Positions 15,057 to 21,257 of a stretch of DNA of 46,975 nucleotides are shown here, piece by piece (within the stretch, counting starts at the first letter, position 1; every line of letters begins with the position of its first letter). The DNA is taken from the NCBI GenBank assembly GCA_947361355.1, contig CANAIR010000002.1, positions 1 to 46,975 on the forward strand, in the 5' to 3' direction. The stretch comes from an uncultured Clostridium sp. (lineage in GTDB: Bacteria; Bacillota; Clostridia; TANB77; CAG-465). The notes beneath the pieces are model-generated. The model did not search any database and was not told the DNA's origin. It was given only the letters and a program-made list of their open reading frames with translations. A program made the position numbers and the translations under genes.

Positions 15057-15950
15057 ATGAAAATGTATTGTAAGATAAAAAGACCAGATAATGCAAAAAT
15101 AAAAATAGAAAAAGGTGAAAAAGTAGTTATACAAGAAAAAATAGATGGAAGTAATACAGCTATTTATAACGATAATGGAAAAATAAGATTATTTAGTAGA
15201 ACACAAGAATTAACAGGAGAAGATGGATTAGGTGGATTTGTAAAATATATAAGATCAAAAGAAAAAAAGATTTTAGAATATTTGTCTAATGGGTATGTAT
15301 TGTATGGAGAATGGTTAGGGCAAGGAAAAATAAATTATAATTCTTTAGCAAAACAAGGAAAAATAGAACCATATTATGTTTTTGATTTAGTAAGAGAAAT
15401 AGAAAAAAAGCCAACAGAAGATGAAGATTTTACAAGAGTATTTGCTGGTATAGAGGAAATGAAATATATAGCTAATAAAATAGGTTTTGAAACTGTACCA
15501 GAGTTAGCAAATGGAATTTTAAATGATTATGAATCTATAAAGCAAATGTATGTAGATAACCAAAAATCAAATTTAAGAAATACAGATTGTATTAGAGAAG
15601 GTGTGGTTATTAAAACTCTAGATGGAGAAAAAAGAATAAAAATAGTAGGAGATAGTTTTCAAGAAGTAAAAACTATAAAAAATTCAAATACAAAAAGTCC
15701 ATACGCATTTTTAGATAAGTATATAACTCCAATGCGAATATGTAAGTTTTTAAACACAATAGAAATAGAAAAACCAAGTGTAGAAGATTATAGAAATATT
15801 TTTAAAAAGTTAGATATTCTAGCAGATGATATTATAGAAGAAGAAAAGGAACAAATAATAAAAGATATTTCTAGAATAATAAAAAAACAGGCAATACCAA
15901 ATATTAAAGAATATGTAAATAAATTAAAGGAAAGTGATGAAGATGTATGA
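15057..15950 (+). CDS. RNA ligase (Rnl2-type nucleotidyltransferase)
   Basis: 297 residues with the nucleotidyltransferase motifs in order: motif I EKIDGSN with adenylated Lys28, then LFSRT, motif III-like VLYGEW, motif IV REGVVIK (about 181-187) and motif V KRIKIVG with EVK. This is the Rnl2-like RNA ligase family, which seals nicked RNA; phage members often repair tRNAs cut by host defence nucleases. No polynucleotide kinase gene is adjacent. The product may protect tRNAs or the phage's own structured RNA; both are inference. The start has AGAGGTG upstream. Confidence 0.85.
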   Translation: MKMYCKIKRPDNAKIKIEKGEKVVIQEKIDGSNTAIYNDNGKIRLFSRTQELTGEDGLGGFVKYIRSKEKKILEYLSNGYVLYGEWLGQGKINYNSLAKQGKIEPYYVFDLVREIEKKPTEDEDFTRVFAGIEEMKYIANKIGFETVPELANGILNDYESIKQMYVDNQKSNLRNTDCIREGVVIKTLDGEKRIKIVGDSFQEVKTIKNSNTKSPYAFLDKYITPMRICKFLNTIEIEKPSVEDYRNIFKKLDILADDIIEEEKEQIIKDISRIIKKQAIPNIKEYVNKLKESDEDV

Positions 15951-16224
15951 TGAGAGAATAATAAAAGAATATGATAAAGCAAAAAATGAGAATACGAGTA
16001 AAGCTTATAGGATGTTTGAAGAATTAGGATATGATGAAAAACACCATTATAAAGAAGTGGAATTATACAGGAATAGCGATAAATGTAATTGCATTCAATT
16101 TGATACATTTAATAAAACATTTTGCAAATTTAATGAAGATGATAGTGCTGATATTTTAGATTTTACAATGCAAGAATTACAAGCAATAAATGAAAAGGTA
16201 AAGGAACTTGGTTGGAATGAGTAG
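15937..16224 (+). CDS. Small phage protein, 95 residues, unknown
   Basis: It overlaps the RNA ligase gene by 14 bp. The start is either ATG 15937 (AAAGG six bases before) or ATG 15943. Acidic, with a helical N-terminus and a strand-rich middle (ELYRNSDKCNCIQFDTFNKT). It resembles small hypothetical proteins common in Bacillota phages. Confidence 0.6.
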   Translation: MKMYDERIIKEYDKAKNENTSKAYRMFEELGYDEKHHYKEVELYRNSDKCNCIQFDTFNKTFCKFNEDDSADILDFTMQELQAINEKVKELGWNE

Positions 16225-16387
16225 AACATATAAAGATAAAGTGCATAGGAGAAGAATAGTAAAGAATAGTCTGTATCAAAAAATGCTTAATCTATGGGGA
16301 GAAGATTTTTGGCATAAGAAAAAAGATAGAACTATAACTAAAAGATTAAGAAGAAAGTTAGAAAAGTTAGGTGATACAAATGAGTGA
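16217..16387 (+). CDS. Small basic phage protein, 56 residues, unknown
   Basis: It overlaps both neighbours by 8 bp. Very basic (VHRRRIVKNSLYQKMLNLWG, then TKRLRRKLEK) and probably nucleic-acid binding, but no family is recognised. Confidence 0.55.
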   Translation: MSRTYKDKVHRRRIVKNSLYQKMLNLWGEDFWHKKKDRTITKRLRRKLEKLGDTNE

Positions 16388-16706
16388 AAAAGAGGTAAAA
16401 GAACAAATAGAAAGTTTAATTGATGATAGAAATAGTTTTATAGCACCTGAAGATAAAAATGAAGATAATATTTTTAGGAAAGATAAAGAAGCATTACAAA
16501 CAGTATTACAATTACTAGAAGAAAAAGAGAATAAGATAAATGATCTAGAAGATGAAACTTATAAAATGAGTGAGTATATGAAAGAAATTGCTACAAAAAG
16601 AAATAAAGCAATAGATAAATTAAAGGAAGTAAAAAGGGAATTTTTAGATTTTTGCCCAGATTGTGTAGATTTGGCAGGAGAATTATTAGATATATTGGAG
16701 GAATAA
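16380..16706 (+). CDS. Coiled-coil phage protein, 108 residues, unknown
   Basis: ATG at 16380 with TTAGGTG upstream. Helical throughout, with a long heptad segment (about 38-85). A C-terminal DFCPDCVDL could bind metal if dimeric. Unknown function. Confidence 0.65.
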   Translation: MSEKEVKEQIESLIDDRNSFIAPEDKNEDNIFRKDKEALQTVLQLLEEKENKINDLEDETYKMSEYMKEIATKRNKAIDKLKEVKREFLDFCPDCVDLAGELLDILEE

Positions 16707-16707
16707 A

Positions 16708-17598
16708 ATGAGAGAGATAAAATTTAGAGGAATAAGGTTGAATATATTAAGTTTATTTGACGGAATAAGTTGTGGACAAATTGCACTTAAAAGAGCAGGA
16801 ATCAAGGTTGACAAATATTATGCAAGTGAAATAAAGAAAATAGCAATTAAATGTACACAAGTAAATTTTCCTAATACAATTCAATTAGGAAGTGTAACAC
16901 AATTAGATTTGACTAAACTAGACAAAATTGATTTGCTAATTGGTGGAAGTCCTTGTCAAGACTTATCAATTGCGAATGTTATAAATAACGGAAATCAAGA
17001 AGGATTAAATGGTAAGAAAAGTAGTTTATTTTATGAATATGTAAGAATATTGAAACAGGTACAGCCAAAGTATTTTTTATTAGAAAATGTCGCTAATATG
17101 AAAGAAAGTGATAAAAATTTAATTAGTAACATTTTAGGTGTAGAGCCAATTAAGATAAATTCAAATTTAGTAAGTTATCAAAATCGTAATAGATATTATT
17201 GGACAAATATTCCAGGTGTAACAATTCCAGAAGATAAGAAAATTAGTTTTCAAGATTATATATGTAAAGATTATGAAAAATGTAAAGAATTTAAAGTTAA
17301 TAAAACACCTTCAAGAATAAAAATGTGGGGTAATGGTATAAATGGAAATTGTCCAAATGTAACCCACACAAATAAAATAAATTGTATAACTTGTAGGCAA
17401 GATAGATGGAAAAATGCAGGATTGATTGAATTTGAAGATTTTTGTAGATTTTTAACGACAGAAGAATTGGAACAAGGACAAACATTGCCAATTGGATACA
17501 CTAAAATGCTTACTAAAAATCAGTCTGCTAATGTTATTGGCGATGGATGGACAGTAGATGTAATTGCACATATATTTAAAAATTTAAAAGGCAATTAA
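16708..17598 (+). CDS. C5-cytosine DNA methyltransferase with a YopX-like N-terminal tag
   Basis: A Dcm-type enzyme with motif I ILSLFDGISCGQIAL, motif IV GGSPCQDLS (catalytic Cys83 in ATG numbering), motif VI ENV and motif VIII QNRNRYYW, plus a short target-recognition region. It transfers methyl groups from S-adenosylmethionine to cytosine and, with no cognate endonuclease nearby, is probably protective. The first 11 residues, MREIKFRGIRL, look like the start of YopX-family phage proteins. A second start, TTG 16738, has its own AGAGG site and gives the normal methyltransferase N-terminus. Confidence 0.85.
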   Translation: MREIKFRGIRLNILSLFDGISCGQIALKRAGIKVDKYYASEIKKIAIKCTQVNFPNTIQLGSVTQLDLTKLDKIDLLIGGSPCQDLSIANVINNGNQEGLNGKKSSLFYEYVRILKQVQPKYFLLENVANMKESDKNLISNILGVEPIKINSNLVSYQNRNRYYWTNIPGVTIPEDKKISFQDYICKDYEKCKEFKVNKTPSRIKMWGNGINGNCPNVTHTNKINCITCRQDRWKNAGLIEFEDFCRFLTTEELEQGQTLPIGYTKMLTKNQSANVIGDGWTVDVIAHIFKNLKGN

Positions 17599-17722
17599 TA
17601 GAGAAAGTGTAGGTGTGATATGGAGATATAAAAGAAAAAATAAAATAGTACATTGAAAAACATATAAAAATACAGCCAAAACGGGCATGGTGAAAAAAAT
17701 TTTACTTATTTTAAAAAAACAC

Positions 17723-17764
17723 TTGACATTCTTGTAGCAACATTATATAATAAATGTAGCAACA
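17723..17764 (+). promoter_or_regulatory. Consensus promoter with RHH-type operator repeats
   Basis: TTGACA (17723-17728), a 17-bp spacer and TATAAT (17746-17751). TGTAGCAACA is repeated at 17733-17742 and 17755-17764, 22 bp apart, flanking the -10. Each copy approximates the palindrome TTGTWGCWACAA. The gene downstream encodes a ribbon-helix-helix protein, so autorepression is likely. The stretch 17599-17722 holds no gene. Confidence 0.75.
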
Positions 17765-17783
17765 AGAAAGTGAGGTGTAAAAT

Positions 17784-17972
17784 ATGGTTGCTAAAAGAGG
17801 AAGACCTATATCAGATAATTCAAAAGATTATATGTTAAGGGTTAGAATGAATAAAGATACATTAAATAAACTTGATGAATGTTGTAAGATTGAAAATAAT
17901 ACACGTTCTGAAGTAGTAAGAGAGTGTATTGAAGAAAAGCATAGCAATTTAAAAAAAAGTAAAAAGAGATAA
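17784..17972 (+). CDS. Ribbon-helix-helix (Arc/CopG-like) repressor
   Basis: 62 residues with ribosome site GAGGTG. A basic start (MVAKRGRPISDNS), a DNA-binding strand (YMLRVRMNKDTLNKLDE) and a second helix (NTRSEVVRECIEEKH) mark an RHH fold. It has its own strong promoter with paired near-palindromes around the -10 and so probably represses itself. Its wider regulon in the phage is unknown. Confidence 0.8.
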   Translation: MVAKRGRPISDNSKDYMLRVRMNKDTLNKLDECCKIENNTRSEVVRECIEEKHSNLKKSKKR

Positions 17973-18014
17973 CCTGCTAAGTTTTGGCGAACCACAGATT
18001 ATCTCAACACGAGA

Positions 18015-18075
18015 ACTACTTGAAGAAGTAATTCTATGTATATTTTAACATAGAATACCTATTTTTTCAAGTAGT
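18015..18075 (+). other. Long two-stem hairpin after the RHH gene
   Basis: ACTACTTGAA (18015-18024) pairs with 18066-18075 and, inside it, ATTCTATGT (18031-18039) pairs with 18048-18056. No good T-run follows directly. It lies in the 135-bp gap before a short, apparently frameshifted gene, so it may be an attenuator, a processing site or a protein-binding RNA. Confidence 0.5.
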
Positions 18076-18107
18076 CAAGAGAATATTTGAAAGGTAGGTA
18101 TTTTTTT

Positions 18108-18318
18108 ATGGAAAAAATTATGAAGTATTACAAAGAAACAAAAAGAAACAACAGGAAATGAACTAGACTTAAATATAGAAATAAAACTAACAGAAAAACA
18201 GGAAGATTATATTATGAAGAAATTATTAAAGATAACAACCGAAATAACAGGAGTATTGTATGAATGGGCAAGAATAGTATATATGAACTTGTTAGTACAA
18301 GGAAAGGTTGGTGCTTGA
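18108..18318 (+). pseudogene. Short phage ORF, apparently frameshifted
   Basis: The ATG at 18108 (AAAGGTAGG upstream) opens only 17 codons. The next frame is open from 18124 to 18318 and looks coding (TTGNELDLNIEIKLTEKQED, then ITGVLYEWARIVYMNLLVQG) but lacks an upstream start. Either a one-base change broke an approximately 65-residue gene, or translation begins at the internal ATG 18214 to give 34 residues. Confidence 0.4.
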
Positions 18319-18319
18319 T

Positions 18320-18469
18320 ATGGATAATATAAGAGAATTAATAAGGCAAAGTTATATAGATGTAGGACTAGGAGAAATAAGTGAAGATTATTTAGATGGA
18401 ATAATGGCAGATAAAGTAAGAGTAGAAGCTTTCAAAGAAATATTAGGCATAAAAGAGGAGGTAGCATAA
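18320..18469 (+). CDS. Small phage protein, 49 residues, unknown
   Basis: The ATG overlaps the previous frame's stop region and GGAAAGG lies upstream. Acidic and helical (MDNIRELIRQSYIDVGLGEI). Its stop codon shares a base with the ATG of the endonuclease gene (TAATG), and its tail carries GAGGAGG, that gene's ribosome site. Confidence 0.55.
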   Translation: MDNIRELIRQSYIDVGLGEISEDYLDGIMADKVRVEAFKEILGIKEEVA

Positions 18470-18999
18470 TGAAAGAAATTTGGAAAGATATTAAAGACTA
18501 TGAAAGTTTATATCAAGTTAGTAATTTAGGTAATGTTAGAAGAAAAAATAAAATATTAAAATTACAAAAAGGACCTTATGGATATTTAATTGTTTGTTTG
18601 AGTAAAAAAGGGAAAAAAATAACAAAAAGAGTGCATAGATTGGTAGCAGAAACATTCATATCAAATTCAAATAATTCACTAGAAGTAAATCACATAGATG
18701 GAGATAAAACAAATAATAGGGTGGAAAATTTAGAATGGTGTACTTGTCAACAAAATATACAGCATGCGTATAACATAGGATTAAAAAAACCTCCACTAAA
18801 TATGTTAGAAAAAAAAGGTAAGGATAATCCAGGAAGCAAAAAAGTATTACAATATAATTTAAATGGAAAATTAATAAGAGAATGGGATTCCTTAAGTGAT
18901 ATAAATAGAGAATTAAAATATTCTGTAAGCTTTATTTCTCAATGCTGTAGAGGATATTATAAAAAAGCTTATGGATACAAATGGAAGTTTGTACAATAG
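18469..18999 (+). CDS. HNH homing endonuclease (NUMOD4-HNH-NUMOD1)
   Basis: 176 residues. NUMOD4 opens the protein (MKEIWKDIKDYESLYQVSNL). The HNH core has VHRLVAETF followed by [25 protein letters not shown]1 at the C-terminus (VLQYNLNGKLIREW) helps bind DNA. It is a free-standing selfish gene that cuts alleles lacking it. It appears intact, unlike the truncated paralog at 14423-14713, which shares the [10 protein letters not shown] motif and tail layout. Confidence 0.9.
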   Translation: MKEIWKDIKDYESLYQVSNLGNVRRKNKILKLQKGPYGYLIVCLSKKGKKITKRVHRLVAETFISNSNNSLEVNHIDGDKTNNRVENLEWCTCQQNIQHAYNIGLKKPPLNMLEKKGKDNPGSKKVLQYNLNGKLIREWDSLSDINRELKYSVSFISQCCRGYYKKAYGYKWKFVQ

Positions 19000-19039
19000 A
19001 AAGTTTAAAAGAATTATTAGAGGAGGAAAAGTAAAAAAA

Positions 19040-19261
19040 ATGGAAAATAATAAATTAACTTGGGAAGATGTAATAAAAAATATAAATAAACCTGTATGGG
19101 ATTATAAACGAAAAGAATGGAGAGTAGTAGATGGTTATAGAGAATTAAAAAGAGAATTAAAAAATGAAAAATGTGTAAGTTTTACAGACTCAGGTGATTG
19201 GTATAAAATAAATGAATTAGATTTATATAAGGAGGAAACATGGGAAAGTTTAAAGAGATAG
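19040..19261 (+). CDS. Small phage protein, 73 residues, unknown
   Basis: ATG at 19040 with GAGGAGG about 14 bases upstream. The sequence (LTWEDVIKNINKPVWDYKRK, then WRVVDGYRELK and VSFTDSGDWY) is typical of small soluble phage proteins found in many Clostridia phages. Function unknown. It overlaps the next gene by 22 bp. Confidence 0.6.
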   Translation: MENNKLTWEDVIKNINKPVWDYKRKEWRVVDGYRELKRELKNEKCVSFTDSGDWYKINELDLYKEETWESLKR

Positions 19262-19518
19262 ATTTAAATAAAGAAGATTATGTATTTTATAAAAAGAGTA
19301 CAATGTATTTTATAATAGTGCTAATAATTATATGCTTAATAGGAGCAATATGTAGTAGTATAGAAAGAAATAATTTAAAAGAAAATATAACACTAATACA
19401 ACAAGATAGAACAGAGTTAATAACAGAAAATAAGCAGTTGCAAGAAGAGAATAAGGCACTAAGAAGTATAGTAGAAAATTATAGGATCCCGAATAACCAG
19501 GATACTAGAGTAGAATAA
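19240..19518 (+). CDS. Membrane-anchored coiled-coil protein, 92 residues
   Basis: Ribosome site AAGGAGG. One transmembrane helix (about residues 23-41, YFIIVLIIICLIGAICSS) is followed by a heptad-rich coiled coil (about 48-80). The layout resembles small phage membrane proteins, but no function is recognised. Confidence 0.65.
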   Translation: MGKFKEIDLNKEDYVFYKKSTMYFIIVLIIICLIGAICSSIERNNLKENITLIQQDRTELITENKQLQEENKALRSIVENYRIPNNQDTRVE

Positions 19519-19531
19519 AGAAGGTGGATAT

Positions 19532-19775
19532 ATGGAGATAGGGGGATGTAGTAAATATACTAGATGTATATCATCAAAGCAAAAGGTATAATAAATATAT
19601 AATAATACAAATATTAGATAAGAAATTATATAATATGTACTTATGTAAGAATATAAAACTAGGGTATAAAACAACATTTACAGATATGGATCTAAATTGT
19701 ATGGAACGTAATAAAATAAGGAGGGTATATGGAAATAAAACTAAAAACAGAAGTGAAAAAGTACTTGGAACGTGA
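19532..19775 (+). pseudogene. Small phage gene with a frame break in a G5 run
   Basis: The ATG at 19532 (AAGGTGG upstream) opens just 19 codons. If one G of the run at 19541-19545 is skipped, the frame becomes MEIGDVVNILDVYHQSKRY and stays open to 19775, about 80 residues of plausible protein. It overlaps the next gene by 47 bp. This may be an indel in a homopolymer, a slippage site or an assembly error. Confidence 0.4.
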
Positions 19776-20139
19776 GTTAAGAGATTATAAAGATAATAAA
19801 AAATTAATTGAAGAATTAAGACTTGATATAATAGAAGGAAGCCCTAGTATTACTTTAGGGGTTCCTGGTAATCCAAATAAAGGCAATGAGTGTCAAACTA
19901 AAAAAGTTAACGACTTAATAACTAATAATCAAATAAATAGATTAGAAAATATGTGTAAAAAAATAAGTAAGGTTTTAGATGGGCTAGATGGTGCACAACA
20001 TGAGCTATATAATAGACATTTTGAAAAAGGAGAAAGTAAAACAAAAATATGCATAGAAATGCATATTGGTGAAGCTACTTTTCATAGATATAAAAATAAA
20101 ATTATATATGGTTTGGCAGAAGAGTTAGGATATATTTGA
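19729..20139 (+). CDS. RinA/ArpU-family late transcription activator
   Basis: 136 residues with ribosome site AAGGAGG. The N-terminus is charged and helical (VKKYLERELRDYKDNKKLIE). The C-terminal half resembles a sigma-region-4-like helix-turn-helix (ELYNRHFEKGESKTKICIEM, then GEATFHRYKNKI). It stands immediately before the packaging genes, the normal place of RinA/ArpU late activators. Two unusual promoters embedded in inverted repeats lie just downstream and are candidate targets. Confidence 0.75.
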   Translation: MEIKLKTEVKKYLERELRDYKDNKKLIEELRLDIIEGSPSITLGVPGNPNKGNECQTKKVNDLITNNQINRLENMCKKISKVLDGLDGAQHELYNRHFEKGESKTKICIEMHIGEATFHRYKNKIIYGLAEELGYI

Positions 20140-20142
20140 TAA

Positions 20143-20212
20143 AAAAGTGATAGTTTTTAAAGCTTGTCAAGTGGTATAATTAGTATAGTGATAAGTGTAA
20201 ACTATCACTTTT
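20143..20212 (+). promoter_or_regulatory. Extended -10 promoter embedded in a 14-bp inverted repeat
   Basis: AAAAGTGATAGTTT (20143-20156) and its perfect complement (20199-20212) flank TGGTATAAT (TATAAT at 20175-20180, extended TG). No good -35 is present, which suggests an activated promoter. Start would be near 20187, the first base of the structured RNA. The same layout recurs at 20540-20583. Confidence 0.6.
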
Positions 20213-20395
20213 CGAAAGGAAATTAACGAGAATATTATATATTCTAAGCATTGATAGTAAGCTGAAATAATTACTATCACCAAACCCTAAAAAGAAAAAG
20301 GGTATTAAGTAAGTTAATCTATAGTAATACTTACTTTCAACTCTCTCTCAGCCACTTTTGTGACTGGTTCTAGACTTGAGAGAGTTGCTATATAT

Positions 20396-20471
20396 TGCAG
20401 ATTAGAGAAACAGTCATCTCGTTTGGCTCATAACCAAAAGATAGTTGGTGCAACTCCAACATCTGCATCCA
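20396..20471 (+). tRNA. tRNA-Met-like (anticodon CAU), elbow degenerate
   Basis: 76 nt fold perfectly: acceptor TGCAGAT/ATCTGCA, D stem GAGA/TCTC with loop AACAGTCA, anticodon stem TTTGG/CCAAA with loop CTCATAA (CAT at 20429-20431), a 5-nt variable loop, T stem GTTGG/CCAAC with loop TGCAACT, discriminator T and encoded CCA. The D loop lacks the GG pair and the T loop has G for the usual second T, so the normal elbow contacts are missing. It may be a working phage tRNA or a tRNA mimic inside the larger RNA. Confidence 0.75.
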
Positions 20472-20517
20472 AAGGCATTATAGCCTTAGTTTTCATATAT
20501 AACCTCTTATGATATTT

Positions 20518-20541
20518 GTAGTCCATTTGGGCTACTTTTTT
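20518..20541 (+). terminator. Terminator of the structured RNA
   Basis: GTAGTCC (20518-20524) pairs with GGGCTAC (20529-20535), loop ATTT, followed by six T. Confidence 0.85.
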
Positions 20542-20583
20542 AATGTGTATATTATACTTAAAATGGTATAGTGTACACATTAA
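20540..20583 (+). promoter_or_regulatory. Second promoter embedded in an inverted repeat (late operon)
   Basis: TTAATGTGTA (20540-20549) and its perfect complement (20574-20583) enclose TGGTATAGT (-10 at 20567-20572), again with extended TG and no clear -35. It precedes the 53-residue gene and the terminase genes and is the probable late-operon promoter. Confidence 0.55.
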
Positions 20584-20598
20584 AGGAGTAGTAAAAGT

Positions 20599-20760
20599 AT
20601 GGAAAAAGAATTATTAGAAATAAAAGAAAAAATACTTAATGTATGTAATAAGTATTCTATAAAAAATATGACAATATATTTACAACAAGAAAGAACTTTT
20701 ATATGTGAAGAAAGTGAAAAGATAATTACAAAAGATATTGATTTAGAAATAGAGATATAA
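20599..20760 (+). CDS. Small phage protein, 53 residues, unknown
   Basis: Ribosome site AAAGGAG. Acidic, helical first half (MEKELLEIKEKILNVCNKYS) and strand-like second half. It is the first gene of the late transcript, just before the small terminase. Function unknown. Confidence 0.6.
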   Translation: MEKELLEIKEKILNVCNKYSIKNMTIYLQQERTFICEESEKIITKDIDLEIEI

Positions 20761-20783
20761 AGAAAAATAAAGCAGGTGGGAGT

Positions 20784-21257
20784 GTGGCAAAGTATGACTG
20801 GATAGCATTAGAAAAAGAATATATACTAGGAGAGTATAAAAGTGTAAGTGCATTTCTTAAATATAAAGGAATAAATAACAATGGCACAACAAGAAAACAT
20901 ACATCAGGTTGGAAAGACAAAAAAAGACAAAAAGAAGACAAAAAAGCGACAAAAACGATAGAAAAAGTAGTTGAAAAAGAGTCTGAGAAAGATGCTAAAA
21001 CAATTGTAAAATTAAATGATGTAGCAGAAGAATTATTAAAAAAAGTAATGGAAGCTACAAGTCAGTTAAATATACATGTTGATATGTTTGGTAACCAACA
21101 TAAAGGAATAGTGGATAGAAGTGATGTAAAAAAACTTACATCTGCACTTAAAGATTTAAAAGATATAATACCACAAAAATCAGAAGATGAAGAAGATAAT
21201 AGTTTTATAGAAGCTTTAAATGGAAAAGTAGAGGACATATGGGATGAAGAAGAATAA
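20784..21257 (+). CDS. terS: Terminase small subunit
   Basis: 157 residues starting with GTG behind AGGTGGGAG. The N-terminus reads YDWIALEKEYILGEYKSVSA followed by a short basic HTH-like part, typical of Bacillota phage small terminases. A Lys/Glu linker and an acidic C-terminus (KVEDIWDEEE) that would contact the large subunit follow. It overlaps terL by 14 bp. Confidence 0.8.
   Translation: MAKYDWIALEKEYILGEYKSVSAFLKYKGINNNGTTRKHTSGWKDKKRQKEDKKATKTIEKVVEKESEKDAKTIVKLNDVAEELLKKVMEATSQLNIHVDMFGNQHKGIVDRSDVKKLTSALKDLKDIIPQKSEDEEDNSFIEALNGKVEDIWDEEE

Larger units (their letters stand above)
20187..20541 (+). ncRNA. Structured RNA of about 355 nt with a tRNA-like domain
   Basis: A non-coding transcription unit with its own promoter and terminator. 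In order: hairpins 20187-20209, 20229-20245, 20252-20279 (9-bp stem), 20284-20303 and 20307-20336; a 10-bp stem 20338-20347/20378-20387 enclosing a UUUU-loop hairpin; a complete tRNA-like cloverleaf 20396-20471; a small GGC hairpin; and the terminator 20518-20541. ACTATCAC occurs twice (20201, 20272) and its complement several times, so alternative pairings are possible. It is much smaller than GOLLD, a large phage RNA also associated with tRNAs. Not identified with any known class. Confidence 0.65.

Noticed and set aside
16708-17598. Restriction-modification system
   Set aside because: No restriction endonuclease gene lies next to the methyltransferase; the HNH genes nearby are homing-type with NUMOD domains.
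20338-20387. Second tRNA in the hairpin before the tRNA-like domain
   Set aside because: The 10-bp stem encloses only 30 nt; there is no anticodon arm or T arm.
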